In this document: positions 42,261 to 55,413 of the stretch, piece after piece
Position numbering within the stretch: position 1 is the first letter of the stretch
How the letters are laid out: the number at the start of each line of letters is the position of its first letter
Source of the DNA: Acanthosoma haemorrhoidale
Lineage: Eukaryota > Arthropoda > Insecta > Hemiptera > Acanthosomatidae
DNA: 64,000 nucleotides
Assembly: GCA_930367205.1 (NCBI GenBank)
Contig: OV884009.1
Coordinates: 95,253,189-95,317,188, forward strand
Direction of reading: 5' to 3'
Made by a program: the position numbers and the translations under genes
Notes under the pieces: model-generated
The model's input: only the letters and a program-made list of their open reading frames with translations
Database searches by the model: none
What the model was told of the DNA's origin: nothing

Positions 42261-45200
42261 AAGCCACAACTACTTTTACTTCGGTCAACTGCTACAGTGT
42301 CAACTATCGCTTCTTTGCATTTAAGGGGATCGTTTCTGAACGGTCTCCTTTGAGATTTAAAATTGTATTAAATGAATGATTGCCATTTATTCCGGAAATT
42401 GTTAATTTAAATGTTGGGGTATAATTTTTTGACACAACAGTGGTGTTGCAATAAATCTTTTTTAAATTTTAGAGTATTTAACTTTGCTGTTCTCAAAAAA
42501 ATTAAAATGATCTTCGATAAATACAAATAGTATTATTAAATTTAGTTATTAACTGGAAGTGAGTATAATATACTGCATAATAAGAGTATAATATAATTAA
42601 TAATATGTGAGTATAATATAATGTATATTATGCATTTTGATTATGATTTTTTTTTGTCTGTTAATCTTGAAAACAAAGTGTATGAACCATTGTTAACACA
42701 GTGCCATTGTATTTTCTTTATTGATTATGTTTTTATCTATGTGGCATATTCTGTGTTTTACATTCTGTACTGGATTTTAGCTTTCTTATCTCCGTCTAGA
42801 TCTCATCTGACAAAAAAAAAAATTTGAATTTGTTTATTAGGGGATTTGAAACTTTTTTATTTTATGTTACATATTTTATTATTGTTTCAAACTCAAAGAT
42901 GCAATATTCTATTCATAAAATCAGTCTCTCTGGATATCATATATTTCTTCTAGACTCGAAATTATAATTTTATTTACATTTAAAGCCTTTTATTAGTTAA
43001 CAGTATGTTATTTTGGTGATAACCCATTTAATTTTGATGATTTTACTATTCCTAATGGTTTTCTTAAACTGATAGTTTCATTTGTTGCCCTGTCATATTC
43101 AGTTAAACGACTTTCTCATTCTATTTTCATGATATATGATTTTCATAATTTATGTTTATACAGTTAGTGTCAATAGTATTTGAACATATAGTATTTTTTA
43201 AATAACTTTTAATTATTGTAGTTTTATTTATAACGGATTTATATTAAAGCTACGGTTGTATTTGTATTATATTAAGACACTAATGAACAAAAATAAATCA
43301 CTTTAAGCTAAAATAGAAATGTTGGTTTCTTAGTAAAGTATTTAGGACATTTAATAAAATGATCTGGGTACATACATTCATTTGTATTTTAAAATGATTT
43401 TTTAAGTGACTTAAACTTTTAAAAGTATTTCGTAGGTCCTCCCAAACACTACTCAGAGGAACTCCATCTTGGACTTTACTGTAGTTAAAGTATTCTGGTT
43501 GGAAAGTTAAGATTGAAGAATAAGGAATTATGTTTAGTCGACATTGGAAAGTCCCTGCTGTTTACTAAAGTTAATTTGATTAAATGAAGGAGAATCCCTG
43601 GATGGTTTGACAGATTTTTGATTAGACTATTTTAGTCTACCCCCATGTTACTCCCTTTCTTGGAATCTCTCCGACTTTGTATTGAGGTCCAAGATCATTT
43701 CTGCTTGTTAGAGTTCAGTTTTTCTGTAGGTATCTTGTCACAGCCTATGGCTTGCAATCGCAGTCTACCAAAGGCTTTATTTATAGATTTTGAAAAGTTA
43801 TTGCTGTTGATTGTGTATGTGAATTGTTACATTAATTACAATTGTGATTTCCTATATCATGGGATGGGCTCATTGTTTATGAAGGGAGCTATTTAGGGGT
43901 TTTATCAGTTGCTTTTGATGATTATTGCCAAATCCACAATATATCAGATTTCCTCAATCATGGGGTGGATATAAATTGATGAATTATAAAGTTTGTAGAC
44001 ACTGCTGTGCAAATTGTATTTTAAATAACAAATGCATTGTGAATTTATTATAACAAATAAATAAATAGTATTTTTGTAATTTAATACTGTACCTATAAAA
44101 TAGGTGATTGTTCATTTGTCATAAAATTATTAAACTGTCCATCAATAAATTTTTATAGATTATTAATTTTATCAGATACTTCCAATAAAAATAAGGAAGG
44201 CATATGTTAATTTGTATAAGTGATGTACTGTTTTGTCAAATAAAAACTGAGAAAAAAAACATTCGTTTAAACTACAGACAAAACAAACGATTAGTAGAAC
44301 TTACACATGACTAAACATTATCTATTAATAAATCATAACTTATTTTTTATAACATTGGTATAATATTAATGTATGTTCATTTGGGGAATTGTGAGCGATG
44401 AGCTAGAGAGTGGTTTAGCAAACTCAAGTATATTACCATTTTCCTTGTGCTGCTCAGCTCTGGCACTTCCGGGTGAGATAGGACCTATCTGCTATAGAAG
44501 GCTAAGTGGCTTGACACATCTAATTGGTCAAACTTCACTCCTTGAAAAGTCAAAACATAAAATATCAAAAAGGGTTGGCATATTAGAGATTAGGTTTTGA
44601 TTTCAACTTGTTTTTAAAAATCATCGTACATTTATTTTCCCCCTAAGGTAATAAAGTGCCAATCGGAAAGTTCAAGCATACCTATCTATTTATGAAATGT
44701 ATATAATACAGCATCACGCTTTTGGAATAAGAAACTGAGTGAAAAAGCAAAATCAGGAGCCTTCTAAACCTATAAAACCCAAAAATTGAGAAAGTTTACA
44801 ATATTAACAATGCCGAAAAAAAATACTGTAAAAACCAAAAATCAGCATCCTTCAGAAACATTTCTCAATGCCCATGCCCTAATGAAAAACTAAGTGAATG
44901 ATCGTATCCATTACCCTTCAAAACCTATGAATCCACCTCAAGATTGGAAAAATCATAAATAGCTAAAATACCTTTCTGTGAATTAGAAACAAATATATGC
45001 TATGACAGCGATGTTAATCAGGTTAAAATGTGAAATAGTTCTAGTAAAGAAGGATATGTGTTACTTGCAATTCATTACTAATTGTAGTTATTAAATTGTT
45101 AATAGGAATATAATCCTGCCACACGTTCTCATCTACATGCCAGAGAGTGTGGAGTGTTGAAAGACACAGTTAGTCACTATCTACATGACATGGGGATGGT

Positions 45201-46239
45201 GAAAAAGAGCAGTAGACTGATCCTTGTATGAACTTAGGCCGTTGCAATCTGCTAAGAGTAACTTGTGCAAATCTTTTTGAGAAACTTTTTGATATGAGAT
45301 TTTACCAAACAGTTGTCTTGACCCTCCCCATGACTTGAGAGAGGGGAATAGTCAATTTTGAACAAACAAATTAATTTGAAATAACTTTTCGAAATTTGCT
45401 CCCATTTAGGTTTTGTGTTGAAGCAAAGTTTTTCTTGGTAGTTTTTTCAGTACTACATAGAGTTTAAGGTCTTCTTCTGGAACTTTTAACCAACTTTTTA
45501 ATGTTCTTGGGTACTTCCTAAGGAGTAATGTGTTTAAATGTATTGTTTGTATGTGAAGTAGTCCAGTGTGCTCGAACCAGTAGGTCACTGTTTTCGCCAT
45601 TTCGATCATAAACAGAAAATTTCAAATAAATAGTTTGCTAAAACTGCACATTTATTTTCGTCTCAAGTTGTAGTCTGTTATGTGTCAATGGTCGAACTGC
45701 AGATTTATGTCCTAAAATTTGTTTTGTTTCTCTCAACAGTCTTGTCATCAAGTTCCATAGAGTCTAAGCATTGTCTGTTTTATATAAGTATTTTCTATCC
45801 TGTTTCTGCCTAAATCCAGTCAAATGAGTTGTTATAATTGATTGCCCACAGTTTTGTCATTCAGGTTCTTTGCCCTCTCTTCCGAATTGGTTATTTTCAT
45901 GTATCATTTGTAGTATATAATTTGGTGTCTTATTAGCCACATTTAGTGTTTTGTCTGTGTATTTTTTGTATATAGAGCTCTGTATAGAAGAATCAGTCAG
46001 GGTAATACAGTGATAGTCTGTGCTCATACACTGAAGGTGCATGGAACGGTGAATTGATACGAGTCCAAGTCATTTATAATGTCGTGACTTAGAGGGTAAA
46101 TGAAGTTGACAATTAATGCCATGCCCAGTATGTCTGGCCAGTACCCAGCTTGTGTTGGATAGAAAGTAGATGTTTGTCTGGGAGTGATACTTGTAGTCCT
46201 AAGTTCTCTGTTATGTTCAATAATTGTAGTACATTGTAA
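42261..46239. other. Four kilobases without recognised features
   Basis: AT-rich sequence. Open frames at 42621-42827, 43645-43896, 44373-44600 and, on the minus strand, 45609-45406 and 46042-45857 carry no domain I know. The last pair (TGLLHIQTIHLNTLLLRKYP) could be an old retroelement piece. Confidence 0.35.
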
Positions 46240-47400
46240 GTGTGTTTAACGCATGCTTGTGGCTAGGATATTTTCCTAGCAAATGGAAAAATGCAACTGT
46301 TATTGTTTTTTACAAGCTAGGGAAACCAAAAGACAATCCTTCTAGCTAACAATCCATCAGCTTGCTCAACATAACCTCAAAATTACTAGAAAAATCAATC
46401 AAAACTTGCTTGAAACAAAACCTTATTAATAATAATATTGTTCGAACGCACCAATTTGGCTTCAAAAGTTGTCAATCTGTCACCCACACAATACACCGGA
46501 TGGTTGAATCAATTTTCTAAGGATTTAAAAATAGACATTATATTATTGGAGCCTTCCTAAATAAAGCTGCAGCCATCGACAACATCTGGCATGATGGCCT
46601 CTTATATAATTTGTTTACTACAAAACCTCCAAATTATCTTTACAACATTATAAAATCATTTTTGTCCGAAAGACAATTTCACATCGGTGTGAATACAACA
46701 TTTAGCACAGCAAGAAGAATTAATGCAGGTGTTCCTCAAGGAGCTATACTGAGCCCTCTACCCTTTAATTTATTCTGTAATGACCTTGTCAATGTCAATG
46801 TCAACCTGTATCGACCCTGTCAATGTTTGATGACACCCTAATTCTGTGTCATAGAGTAACCATTGAAGCTTCCATAACAGAACTGCAGGAATTGGTCAAC
46901 CAAGTACCCTCCTGGTTAAAAAAATGGAAATTAAAACTCAATCCTTTAAAGTGTGAAACAAAACTTTTCACTCTGCAAAGGTATCAACAAGATAGATTAA
47001 GAAGGATCAAAATGAATGGCATGCCAACTAATTGGAACACTAAAGATTAGACTGTTTGCTACCTTAGAATATATCTGGACACACAACTAACTTGGAAACT
47101 ACACACAACATACAAACTGCAACAAGCTAACAGACGCCTAATACAAGTAAACTTGCTCATCAACAGACAGAAATCACTAAAACATTCTTGTACGACATTA
47201 CTTTACAAGACTCTCTTATTGCCAATACTCGCTATGGTACTGCACTAGCAAGTTAGTCTATCAGGGCAAGGTTTCAAACACTTCAGAATAAAATAATCCA
47301 ACTAGAACTGGGCGCACTATAGTTCATCAGGAATACCCAGATTGATTTTTAATTGGGATGCCCCAATATCTCAATGCATAGAAGAACTTAAAAAAAAAGA
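46240..47400 (+). pseudogene. Jockey-type LINE reverse transcriptase
   Basis: Long runs of recognisable sequence: FPSKWKNATVIVFYKLGKPK, ISLLNITSKLLEK, THQFGFKSCQSVTHTIHRM, INAGVPQGAILSPLPFNL, then a FDDTLIL block in place of YADDT, VPSWLKKWKLKLNPLKCE and LDTQLTWKLH. These span RT fingers to thumb in order. The YADD segment is broken by a frame change near 46823, and further stops exist. This is the best preserved jockey RT in the window. 5' and 3' ends are not evident. Confidence 0.8.
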
Positions 47401-48559
47401 GATATCTTATTGATTGTTAGTTAAGAACATTTTTTTATCCTAATTATAAGATTTGAAACTATTTGTTGAGTTTATAAAATTATGGATATTGCACTTAGAG
47501 TAATTGCATTTATGAATTTACACAGTTTTGATTTTTAGTTACATATTTCTGTGAGAATAAATACATATATATGTGCATATTTTACTTTTTTTATTACTTA
47601 TAAATCCCAGCCCTAGTAATCAAGAAAAAAAAACACACATATAAATGCATCAACCACTTTTTATTATTTTCACTTTGTGAACCACAGTGGTTTGAATTTT
47701 TTCTTGATTGTATTTCAGAGATCATTGCTCACTCCTAGTAATACTGGTTCAAGTTTAGGTTCTCATGAATTTGTGTGGTTGGATTATTTAAATTTTTCAT
47801 TGTTTTTTTACAATTGTTTGTACATTAGATACATAAATACCAAAATCTAGACTGATTTATGACGTTAAAATAATTACCAAAATCATATTTAAAATTTTTG
47901 TCTGGTAGTTCTCATTATTAACATTTTATGTTTAATCAGTGTTTACATTAGCGTTATTTCACCTGTGTCAAATAATTATTCACTAGCCTTGTATTGCCTC
48001 ATTCAGTGGCCAACTTTGCTAATATCTACTTAAGTAGATTTTTTTATGTTAATCCTTAATCGATGTTAAATTTATTTTTGATGACAGTTGTTGCAACATT
48101 GAAAAAGGAGAGATAACCCACAGAATCTAAATTTAAATACTATTTGATATTTAAATCAATTTAGGGTTAATGTTTAGGTAGAGCTTTGACAGAAGAAACA
48201 GATTTTTGTCAGTTTTAAATTGAAATTATGCAACAAATTTTCATTTTACAGAAAAAGTCAAATTAAGCCTTCACACAAAGTGGGATAAGGCTGGATGGTT
48301 TAAATTTATCCACATTGTCATAAAGCATCTATGGTAAGCTGATTGATGACAAAACTAAATCCAGAAAAAAATAATAGCATAAGTTGTCAGTAGAAGCATT
48401 GTTCTTTTAAAGTTCTACATACATCCTGTGTTCTTCTACATGTTGGTATATATATATTTTTACCCATTTCATACTTTTCCTATGATCAGCCAAATTTACT
48501 TCTTTTTACATAGATATTTCATTACAAACTATTATTCTAATATTTTGATTTTGTTCTTT
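47401..48559. other. AT-rich, nothing recognised
   Basis: No ORF or repeat signature supported. Confidence 0.4.
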
Positions 48560-48640
48560 AACAGGCTGTCATCCACATAGCCTAATGGTTAGCATGCTTG
48601 GCTACTAACGACGAAGAGTTGAAAATTAAAATGGAAACCC
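48560..48640 (+). repeat. tRNA-like sequence (possible SINE head)
   Basis: CATAGCCTAATGGTTAGCATGCTTGGCTACTAACG (in part) resembles the D-arm and A box of a tRNA (TAGCCTAATGG fits the A-box consensus closely). The expected B box and closing stems are not present, so this is a decayed tRNA pseudogene or a tRNA-derived SINE head, not a working tRNA gene. Confidence 0.45.
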
Positions 48641-50000
48641 CTATGAAATTGGGTAGGTAGTTAAATTATAAATTTAGTTTATAAAAGTTGGTGTAAGAGA
48701 AATAAGTTTTATAATGCTGGAAAATGTTATCAAAGGGGGGAAGGCCTAAAACAGCATTTCTTAAACAAATTTAGAAAGCAACTTAAACCATCATATAAAA
48801 AATATACAAATGTCATTGTAACACTGTTAGGACACTATAAAATTTACATTTCTATATGAATTGTTAGTAAATGAAATGGGTTTTGATTATAGGGAAGATT
48901 TAATGTTTATAATGAAAATAAGTAAAACAAGATTTGTTTGAAAATTAATAGAATTGATTAACTTATGGAACAGTAATTGTTTAAAAAGAAATCTTTATAA
49001 TGATGGAATGATTATAGTTCTCTAATTTTCATTCATTTTCCTTTTTTTTTTACACCCATTTCTTTAATTTGTCAAATGCAGCGTTCACCAGAGAGTTTGT
49101 GTTATTCTTGCTATTCCCCCCCCCCCACCACCTGGGTTCTAAGGGGTTCCTTACAAGGTTGCTAAGAGTAACCTGGCAACAGTCAGTCTCTGTTCAGATA
49201 TGAAGCAATACGGACTTCACTCGATGACCAGCTCTGATGTCTTCAGGCATATATCCAGTTTTATCTGCTCATTTCCACTCTTATAGGACACTATAGGAGT
49301 GTTATGCTTGAGCCTGCCAAGCACTAAGGTGTTAAGGTATACTTCCAGTATGTAACCTTTCTTCTTTTTGCATCTCCCTCAAAGAAGATTATGGAAAGTG
49401 TTTCCAGCAAATAAAGAGTTCACTTCATCTGAACCTGGACTCAATATTTCTGAATATAGACATAAATTATACAAAGTACAAAGACCTATGTATATTTGTT
49501 TTTTTTTAACAGTTCAAGATCTTTTCTTTTTTTGCTTGTTCCTTCTAAGCTATTTTATAATAAACATTAAAATTTCATCTGAATGAATGATTTTTACACC
49601 ACATAAAATTGTATTCTATACATCCTGTTGCAATCAGCAACTAAGCCTTCATTTTTTAAAGCGCTCACTGGTGTCACAGTATGTATGTTTGAAGACAAAA
49701 GTCGTAATAATGCAATGTATCTGAAATTATAAAGATATATTCCATAGAACCTTGAAATATACTCATTTAGTTCTGGCTAAAATACATTAAGTATGAAAAC
49801 AAAATCATAAACATGAAAAATGTTGGTCCCATTATACTAAATTTTAACCTTTTAGCATGGGAGTGAAAAATCATTACATTTTATAGGTTATAAGACGTCT
49901 CAGACAGACTTTGCAACAACACGTTTAAGCTATTCTTTGATTGTAGTATCTACAATTTAATTTTAGTGATAGTAACTTGATGAGCACATACTCGTATATT
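48641..50000. other. Unassigned sequence with a poly-C run
   Basis: A run of C lies at about 49117-49129. A 72-codon plus-strand frame at 49368-49586 has no known domain. Confidence 0.35.
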
Positions 50001-50278
50001 AGGGGGACCGGAAAGTAATGTCGTTTTTTTTACATTAAATTCAAACAAATAAATTTTTGACAAGTTTTTGTTTTTATTCAATGAAGTAATCACCCTTGTT
50101 ATCAACAACCTTTTGCCATCTAGTGTGCAAATTTTGAATGCCAGATCAATAAAAGTCAATTGGTTTTTGAGCAAAATATCTGGCATTTTGGACATCATCC
50201 AAATTTTCAAATTTTTTGCCGCTTGGAAAATGTTGTAGCGATCGGAATAACTGGAAATCCGATGACACAAATCTATTT
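50001..50278 (-). pseudogene. mariner 3'-terminal fragment
   Basis: The left end (AGGGGGACCGGAAAGTAATGTC at 50001) is a mariner TIR. On the minus strand one frame reads SSDFQLFRSLQHF (block of the third catalytic Asp), GKKFENLDDVQNARYF, KPIDFY, a TGA where Arg is usual, then GIQNLHTRWQKVVDNKGDYF and a stop at 50075. Only the last quarter of the element is present. It is not the family of the 30.8 kb copy. Confidence 0.8.
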
Positions 50279-50279
50279 T

Positions 50280-50640
50280 TCCATCCCCTCTCCAAATTAT
50301 TTGCTGTGTTGCCAAGATTCAGGGAGACATAGATTAAATCTGTACCTGGGCATTCTTGAATAAATTGAGGTTAACTGCAGCGAAAGCTCAGGCCATTGTT
50401 ATAGGCCCAGTTTCCTCCTCAGATCTTTATTCTGATTTTCCTGTTTAAACTCTTAATGACCATCCCATCACTTTCCACTCCACCATTAAAAACCTAAGGA
50501 TAACCATTAATTTTTTTTTTATTATAATGTAATTGTTCTTTTTATTTGCCAGATATGAATTTTTCATCTGAACATTATTGTTTTCCTGGGGACTTTGACC
50601 CGGAATAACATTTTTTTTTTCTATTCTATTCTACTTTCAA
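50280..50640 (+). mobile_element. LINE fragment joined to the mariner end
   Basis: Resembles 23810-24045 in order: CA-TCATGG/GGAGACATAGATT, TGGGC-, GCTCAGGCCATTGTTATAGG, TCCTCAGATC and AAAAACCTA-GGATAACCATT. It then ends in a T-rich stretch and GGGGACTTTGACC, as other copies' tails do (compare 24340). Confidence 0.6.
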
Positions 50641-51529
50641 ACAGGCATAAGCAATTATCTGTGGTATGCATGTTCATAAAATTTTCTAAGTAACAAAAAC
50701 ATTTACAAAGAAAAATGTATCGAAATTGACTCAAATATTAAAGAATATTAAAAACACTTACTGTCTTGTCTCCAAAACTTTTTTTTTTTTTTTTAGGGCA
50801 TGTCAGCCACAATGGGTCATCGATGTCCACATATATTTGATCATTTAAGATTTGTTAATTATTTTACCTTTCATTATTACTTTACAACACAACAAATTTG
50901 TGAACATTTTAGGGGTTTAATGCTGTTAAACACAGCAACCATATATATTACGGACCCGAGTGAGCACAATAGCAAGAACAAAGCCCCAAGGACCCTAGTT
51001 CCACCTGTCTGGTAGGCAGGACATGTATTCTCATTTTAAGGACAGGATGACTGATCGGAGAATGTGGGTAAAAAAACCATGATGCCTACCAATATTTCAT
51101 TTATTAGCACCATCCACTGATATTTACATAGCTGTTGTGAATGTTCATGGAAAAGCCCAAATCCTCTCAAGTCCTTAGAGCCAAACGTGCTCTGTGAGAC
51201 CTTAAGTGCCACCCAAAGCCCTGAGTAACAGCCCTTGAGAAGCCAAGGACACTGACCTACAAGCACTCTCCCTGGTTCTCCTTGGTTGAATTTACTGCAC
51301 TTTTATAACTCTTTTTCTACAAATAGAGAGAAATAATTTCAAATTAAAACTGGAAGAAATATAATAAATAAAAATAGGATTAATGACAAAGAAAAATGTT
51401 AGTATATGCTTGTAAAAGAGAAAATAAAAAGTAAAATAGTGCGAAAATAATAACCATAAATAACAAGATAAATGGCGTACATAAGGATTGATTAAATATG
51501 TTGAAGTATTCTTTGGGACTCTTTAACTC
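50641..51529. other. Unassigned sequence
   Basis: Includes a poly-T run (50779-50795) followed by a segment similar to 22680-22710. No gene is supported. Confidence 0.35.
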
Positions 51530-52560
51530 TTTAGGAATTTGAGTACTGCAGATATTTCTTCTTCAGAATTGGCAAGGGCTTCAGAAAGAAGAGACCACGT
51601 GATATCCACTCTTCCTCACTTTCAGGAAATTTGAACAAAATATGCTTGATTGTAAGCTCAGATCCACAGCATCCACAGGTAGGGTGGGTTTTATTAACCA
51701 TTAAGTAGCTGTAAGTCAGTTTGGTATGGCCAATCCTTAGACAAGCCAACACGACTTCCTGTCTTCTGTTGGACCTATAGGATGTATCTCTAGGCTCCTA
51801 ACTGAGATTTAATCTCTCTGAGCTTATTGTTGGCAACTTGGAAATTTGGAATTCTGAATAGCACCACGTCTAAGGACCATAGTAAAATGTCCACCTTCAA
51901 AAATGCCCCTATTATCAAGAACCTAAACTTCTTCATTCTTCACTATGTCCCAGTAGCTAACAGAATGTTACATTGAATCCCAATCCTGTAAGATGTGTGC
52001 TATTAAATATTGAAGAAACTATTGGGTTGTGTCTATTCATTTTTTTAATTTCTTGGAGTGCAGACAAAGAGTCAGTAAAAATAACTATATTACAGTTTTC
52101 TGAAGACTTTGTAATTCTGAGGGCTTTGTTTTATGGCAAACAACTCTGCCAAGTAACTGCTTTGGTCTTGCCCAAGTCACCTTGGGTAAATAATGCATGG
52201 GTTGTTGATCTCTATGACATACAGCTGCACCAACCTCATGCAACCGATTTTGAGCCATCGGTGTATATAAATTGTGCAAGTTGTAGGTTTGATATTATCT
52301 GTAGGAACTCTTTTTGAAAAACTAATATTTTTTTTAGTTTCAAATTTATTTTGGCCGTATTTAATAACCAGAGTTTGGAAGGAAATGAAGTAGTGGAATT
52401 AAAGGTTGTATTGGTTCAACCAAGCATACTTCCTTGTGGGACTCCATTTTCTTGTTTAAATCGGGAAACTTTCTGATCACATCTAACCTTAAACGCTCTC
52501 TTATTTATTCCTAAATTGCTAGCTGTCTTCCTAATATGTGTTTTCTAAAAAACTACAGAA
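51530..52560 (-). pseudogene. LINE C-terminus with RNase H domain
   Basis: The minus strand shows an RNase H region in pieces: an FIYTDGSKS-type block with the first Asp (near 52270), a VCHRDQQPMHYLPK-like stretch, then IFTDSLSALQEIKKMNRH with another catalytic Asp (near 52090-52030). Further on, ACLRIGHTKLTYSYL and CGCCGSELTIKHILF (51750-51640) form the typical Cys-rich C-terminus. RNase H after RT is a feature of I, R1 and LOA-like clades, so this LINE differs from the others in the window. Frames are broken. Confidence 0.75.
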
Positions 52561-55212
52561 CGAACAAAGAACTAAAAAAACGAATAGTTATATTAATGAA
52601 TTTGTCAACATATTTTTATGTGATATCTTTGAAATCCCTTTTGCGTATTTCCGATTTTTTTTACGTTTAATTTTATTTATCACATACTTCTCTTAGTATA
52701 TGCTAATTAAAACATATACAGGATATAAATCGCTTCTACGGCGTAATTCGGTATTCCGGTCTTAGTGTTGTGTAATGTACTTATCAAATTTCAGATCGAT
52801 GGATCATTTGTACGGCTGATCTCCGCACAACACACGAACATACAAACGAAAGAGTTACGCACGACTGTTAGCAGTGTCCTTCCAGGATTGGTAATTCATA
52901 GGGGTAGTATTTATTAGGTCCATTGATTATTTATTCCATACATTCATACAGGCTATATTAAAAAAACATTTCAAAATTTAAGAACGGCATTAGTCCTTAG
53001 AAATATCCAATGATAGATGTGTTATTACAACTTAGGTAATACAACTGGAATCCTTGTTGCACGATATTATCTGAAAGCTAAATGTAATTTCAAGTTTAAA
53101 TACTTGCGTTGAAGAGCTGATTGGAAAGTTTATCGTTTATTTTCCTGTATTTTATAATTGTCATAGTTATTGATTGAACTAATGGCTTGGGATTAATTGT
53201 CACAAGAGGTATCCTTCTTTATCTTCAGCAATATTGAGAACCAAGGTACTTAAATGTTTATTAGCAATTATATTTTACGTAGTAAAAATATGATACATTT
53301 TCTGTACAGATTCTATCAAGGTAACTTCTCAGCAATTTTCCTTCGAATTTTACTAATGCTCAGTCAGCAATGACTGGCTAACAGCATGGTGCTCACCGCC
53401 TAGTCTAGCTGTTATATTATTACTTGGTAATGTAATTAATTTATTCATTTATAATAAGCTTTTTCATTGTGATGGTTTGTTATCTTCCTTTTTTTTTTTT
53501 TTTAACTTTTTTATGATAGTAAATTACTATCTATGGGTAGATTTGATAAATGGTATTATTCGTTACGTACATACAATGTATTATTGTTTAAAGATGGAAA
53601 ATCATCTTGGGATTGGTTTTAAATGATACATTATTTTAATTATTTTTTTCAGCTCTAAATTTAATAAAGAAACTGATTATTATTTGAATTAATTAATTGC
53701 ATTATATAATCTTTCGTAATAATATTCGTATTATAGTTTTACAAAAATATTATTAATAGGTTATTTCAAATACCTGGAGGTATTTAGTTTTTTTTTCATT
53801 TATTATTTTATTGGGTTGTACCCAACCAACCAACAAAGTATTGAAATAACGTCATTTGATTTTGTTTTTATGGAATTAGAAACGTTCTCACTAAACCAAT
53901 CCCGAGGTTCTCCTTTTTTACCCAAATCTGTATCTAATTATTCGAAAATATAAGTCATGATTCGTTCCAAACGCAAGAACAGGAAGACTATTGAGTACGA
54001 ATCCTGCTTATTTACTACTTACATGCTACATTTACTGTGCTTAGTTTGATAAATATAAATTTTGTGTGCATTGCTATAAAAAGCATTGTTTGATGAATAT
54101 TATACGAATTTCCGTATGTTTAATGTTTTTATTAATTCATTGTTACATCAATACGTGAAATATACGTATTACAAGCGATCTAATCAACCATTTGATGCTT
54201 AGAAAAGATAACCCGTGGCATAAATTAGGCCTGCTGAGGTTGCCGCTGTAGGATCATAGGTCAATGCTAGGTATTTATTTCATAACCTATATTTCCATTT
54301 TCTAGACCGGATTAGATATGTCCCCTTCTTAAGGAGGGAGCCAGGAATGGAATACTAACTCCTCACTACTTAGTAGTCAAGCGTGGAAATTAATCTCACC
54401 TTGATATTAACATATCCTTTCCATCTTACCCTATCAGGCTATTTAAGACTGCAAGGATTAAAAAATTATTTTGAAAATGTTTGCTCTGCTAATATAGAGA
54501 GCGTAATCGTCTATATTTATCTTTCCAATAGTTTATGAATATTCATTGCTAAAAACTTCTCTACTGGTGTGAATATTATTTTATTTAAAGCAAGAATAAA
54601 GCTAATATTGCCAGTTTAATTCTTATTATTACACCAAATCCCATTGTTAGAGGATGTATTATATTCAGGAATATAAACATGGAAAACATTTTTGAAAACT
54701 CCAAAAGATTGATGAAGCTTCACGGTCTAGATGATTGTAATGTCACTCAGCAGGGGGCCAGTGAACGAAATATAAAGGTTGTAGGCTGCTTTACACCGTT
54801 TATAATATGTGAGAGGACTGCTACTATACCCACCCACCGACCCGCCGTCACGAAGTTGTAATTCAGATCTAGTTCGCGAACCTCATTTCGAAGCCTGTTG
54901 AGGTAGGTACCCATGAAAGTAGTTTTTGGGGGAAATGTCTGCTACTATCCTGCACAGACAGGCCGAGTAATAAAGAAATTAGAAAAGTCGTCGTTATGAT
55001 GAATTCTAAAACCGGGCGCCCAATGCAGTGGAATGGTAGTGCCGTGGTTTTGAAATGCTGACTGGCTTAAGAATGGAGGTGGCATAGGAATGAATGGTGT
55101 GGTGAAAACGTAATTCCTTCGCCCACTGAAGCGCCACGCAGCAATGTCAATGCAGGAAGAGAATTCATCCACTGTGTCAAAAAAACACAAAGTTCGGTAG
55201 TTACGATACGTT
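52561..55212. other. Unassigned sequence
   Basis: AT-rich. Open frames at 54679-54861 (plus) and 55190-54945 (minus) have no recognisable domain. Confidence 0.35.
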
Positions 55213-55413
55213 ATGGTATACTATGATCTGCGTCTTGACGAGAGAAGTTCAAAACATTTTATGGAATGCAGAAGGTTGGTTACTTTTTACAAATTACTAG
55301 AAAAACTACGTCCTCAACTCCAAAAGAAGGATACAAACTTCAGGAAATGTGTATCTCTAGAAGGAAGGGGTACTTATAACTTTGTGGTAAGTATTAAAAA
55401 TTCTGTTAATTAA
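55213..55413 (+). pseudogene. Harbinger/PIF-type transposase N-terminal fragment
   Basis: The frame SSKHFMECRRLVTFYKLLEK is followed by LRPQLQKKDTNFRKCVSLEGR. This fits the FREYFRMS-x-F-LL-x-x-PxIxKxDTxMR-x-SPEER pattern at the N-terminus of Harbinger nuclease proteins. Only this stretch is present; the DDE nuclease part does not follow. Confidence 0.5.

Noticed and set aside
48560..48640. Functional tRNA gene
   Set aside because: The B box, the paired anticodon stem and the acceptor stem cannot be drawn.
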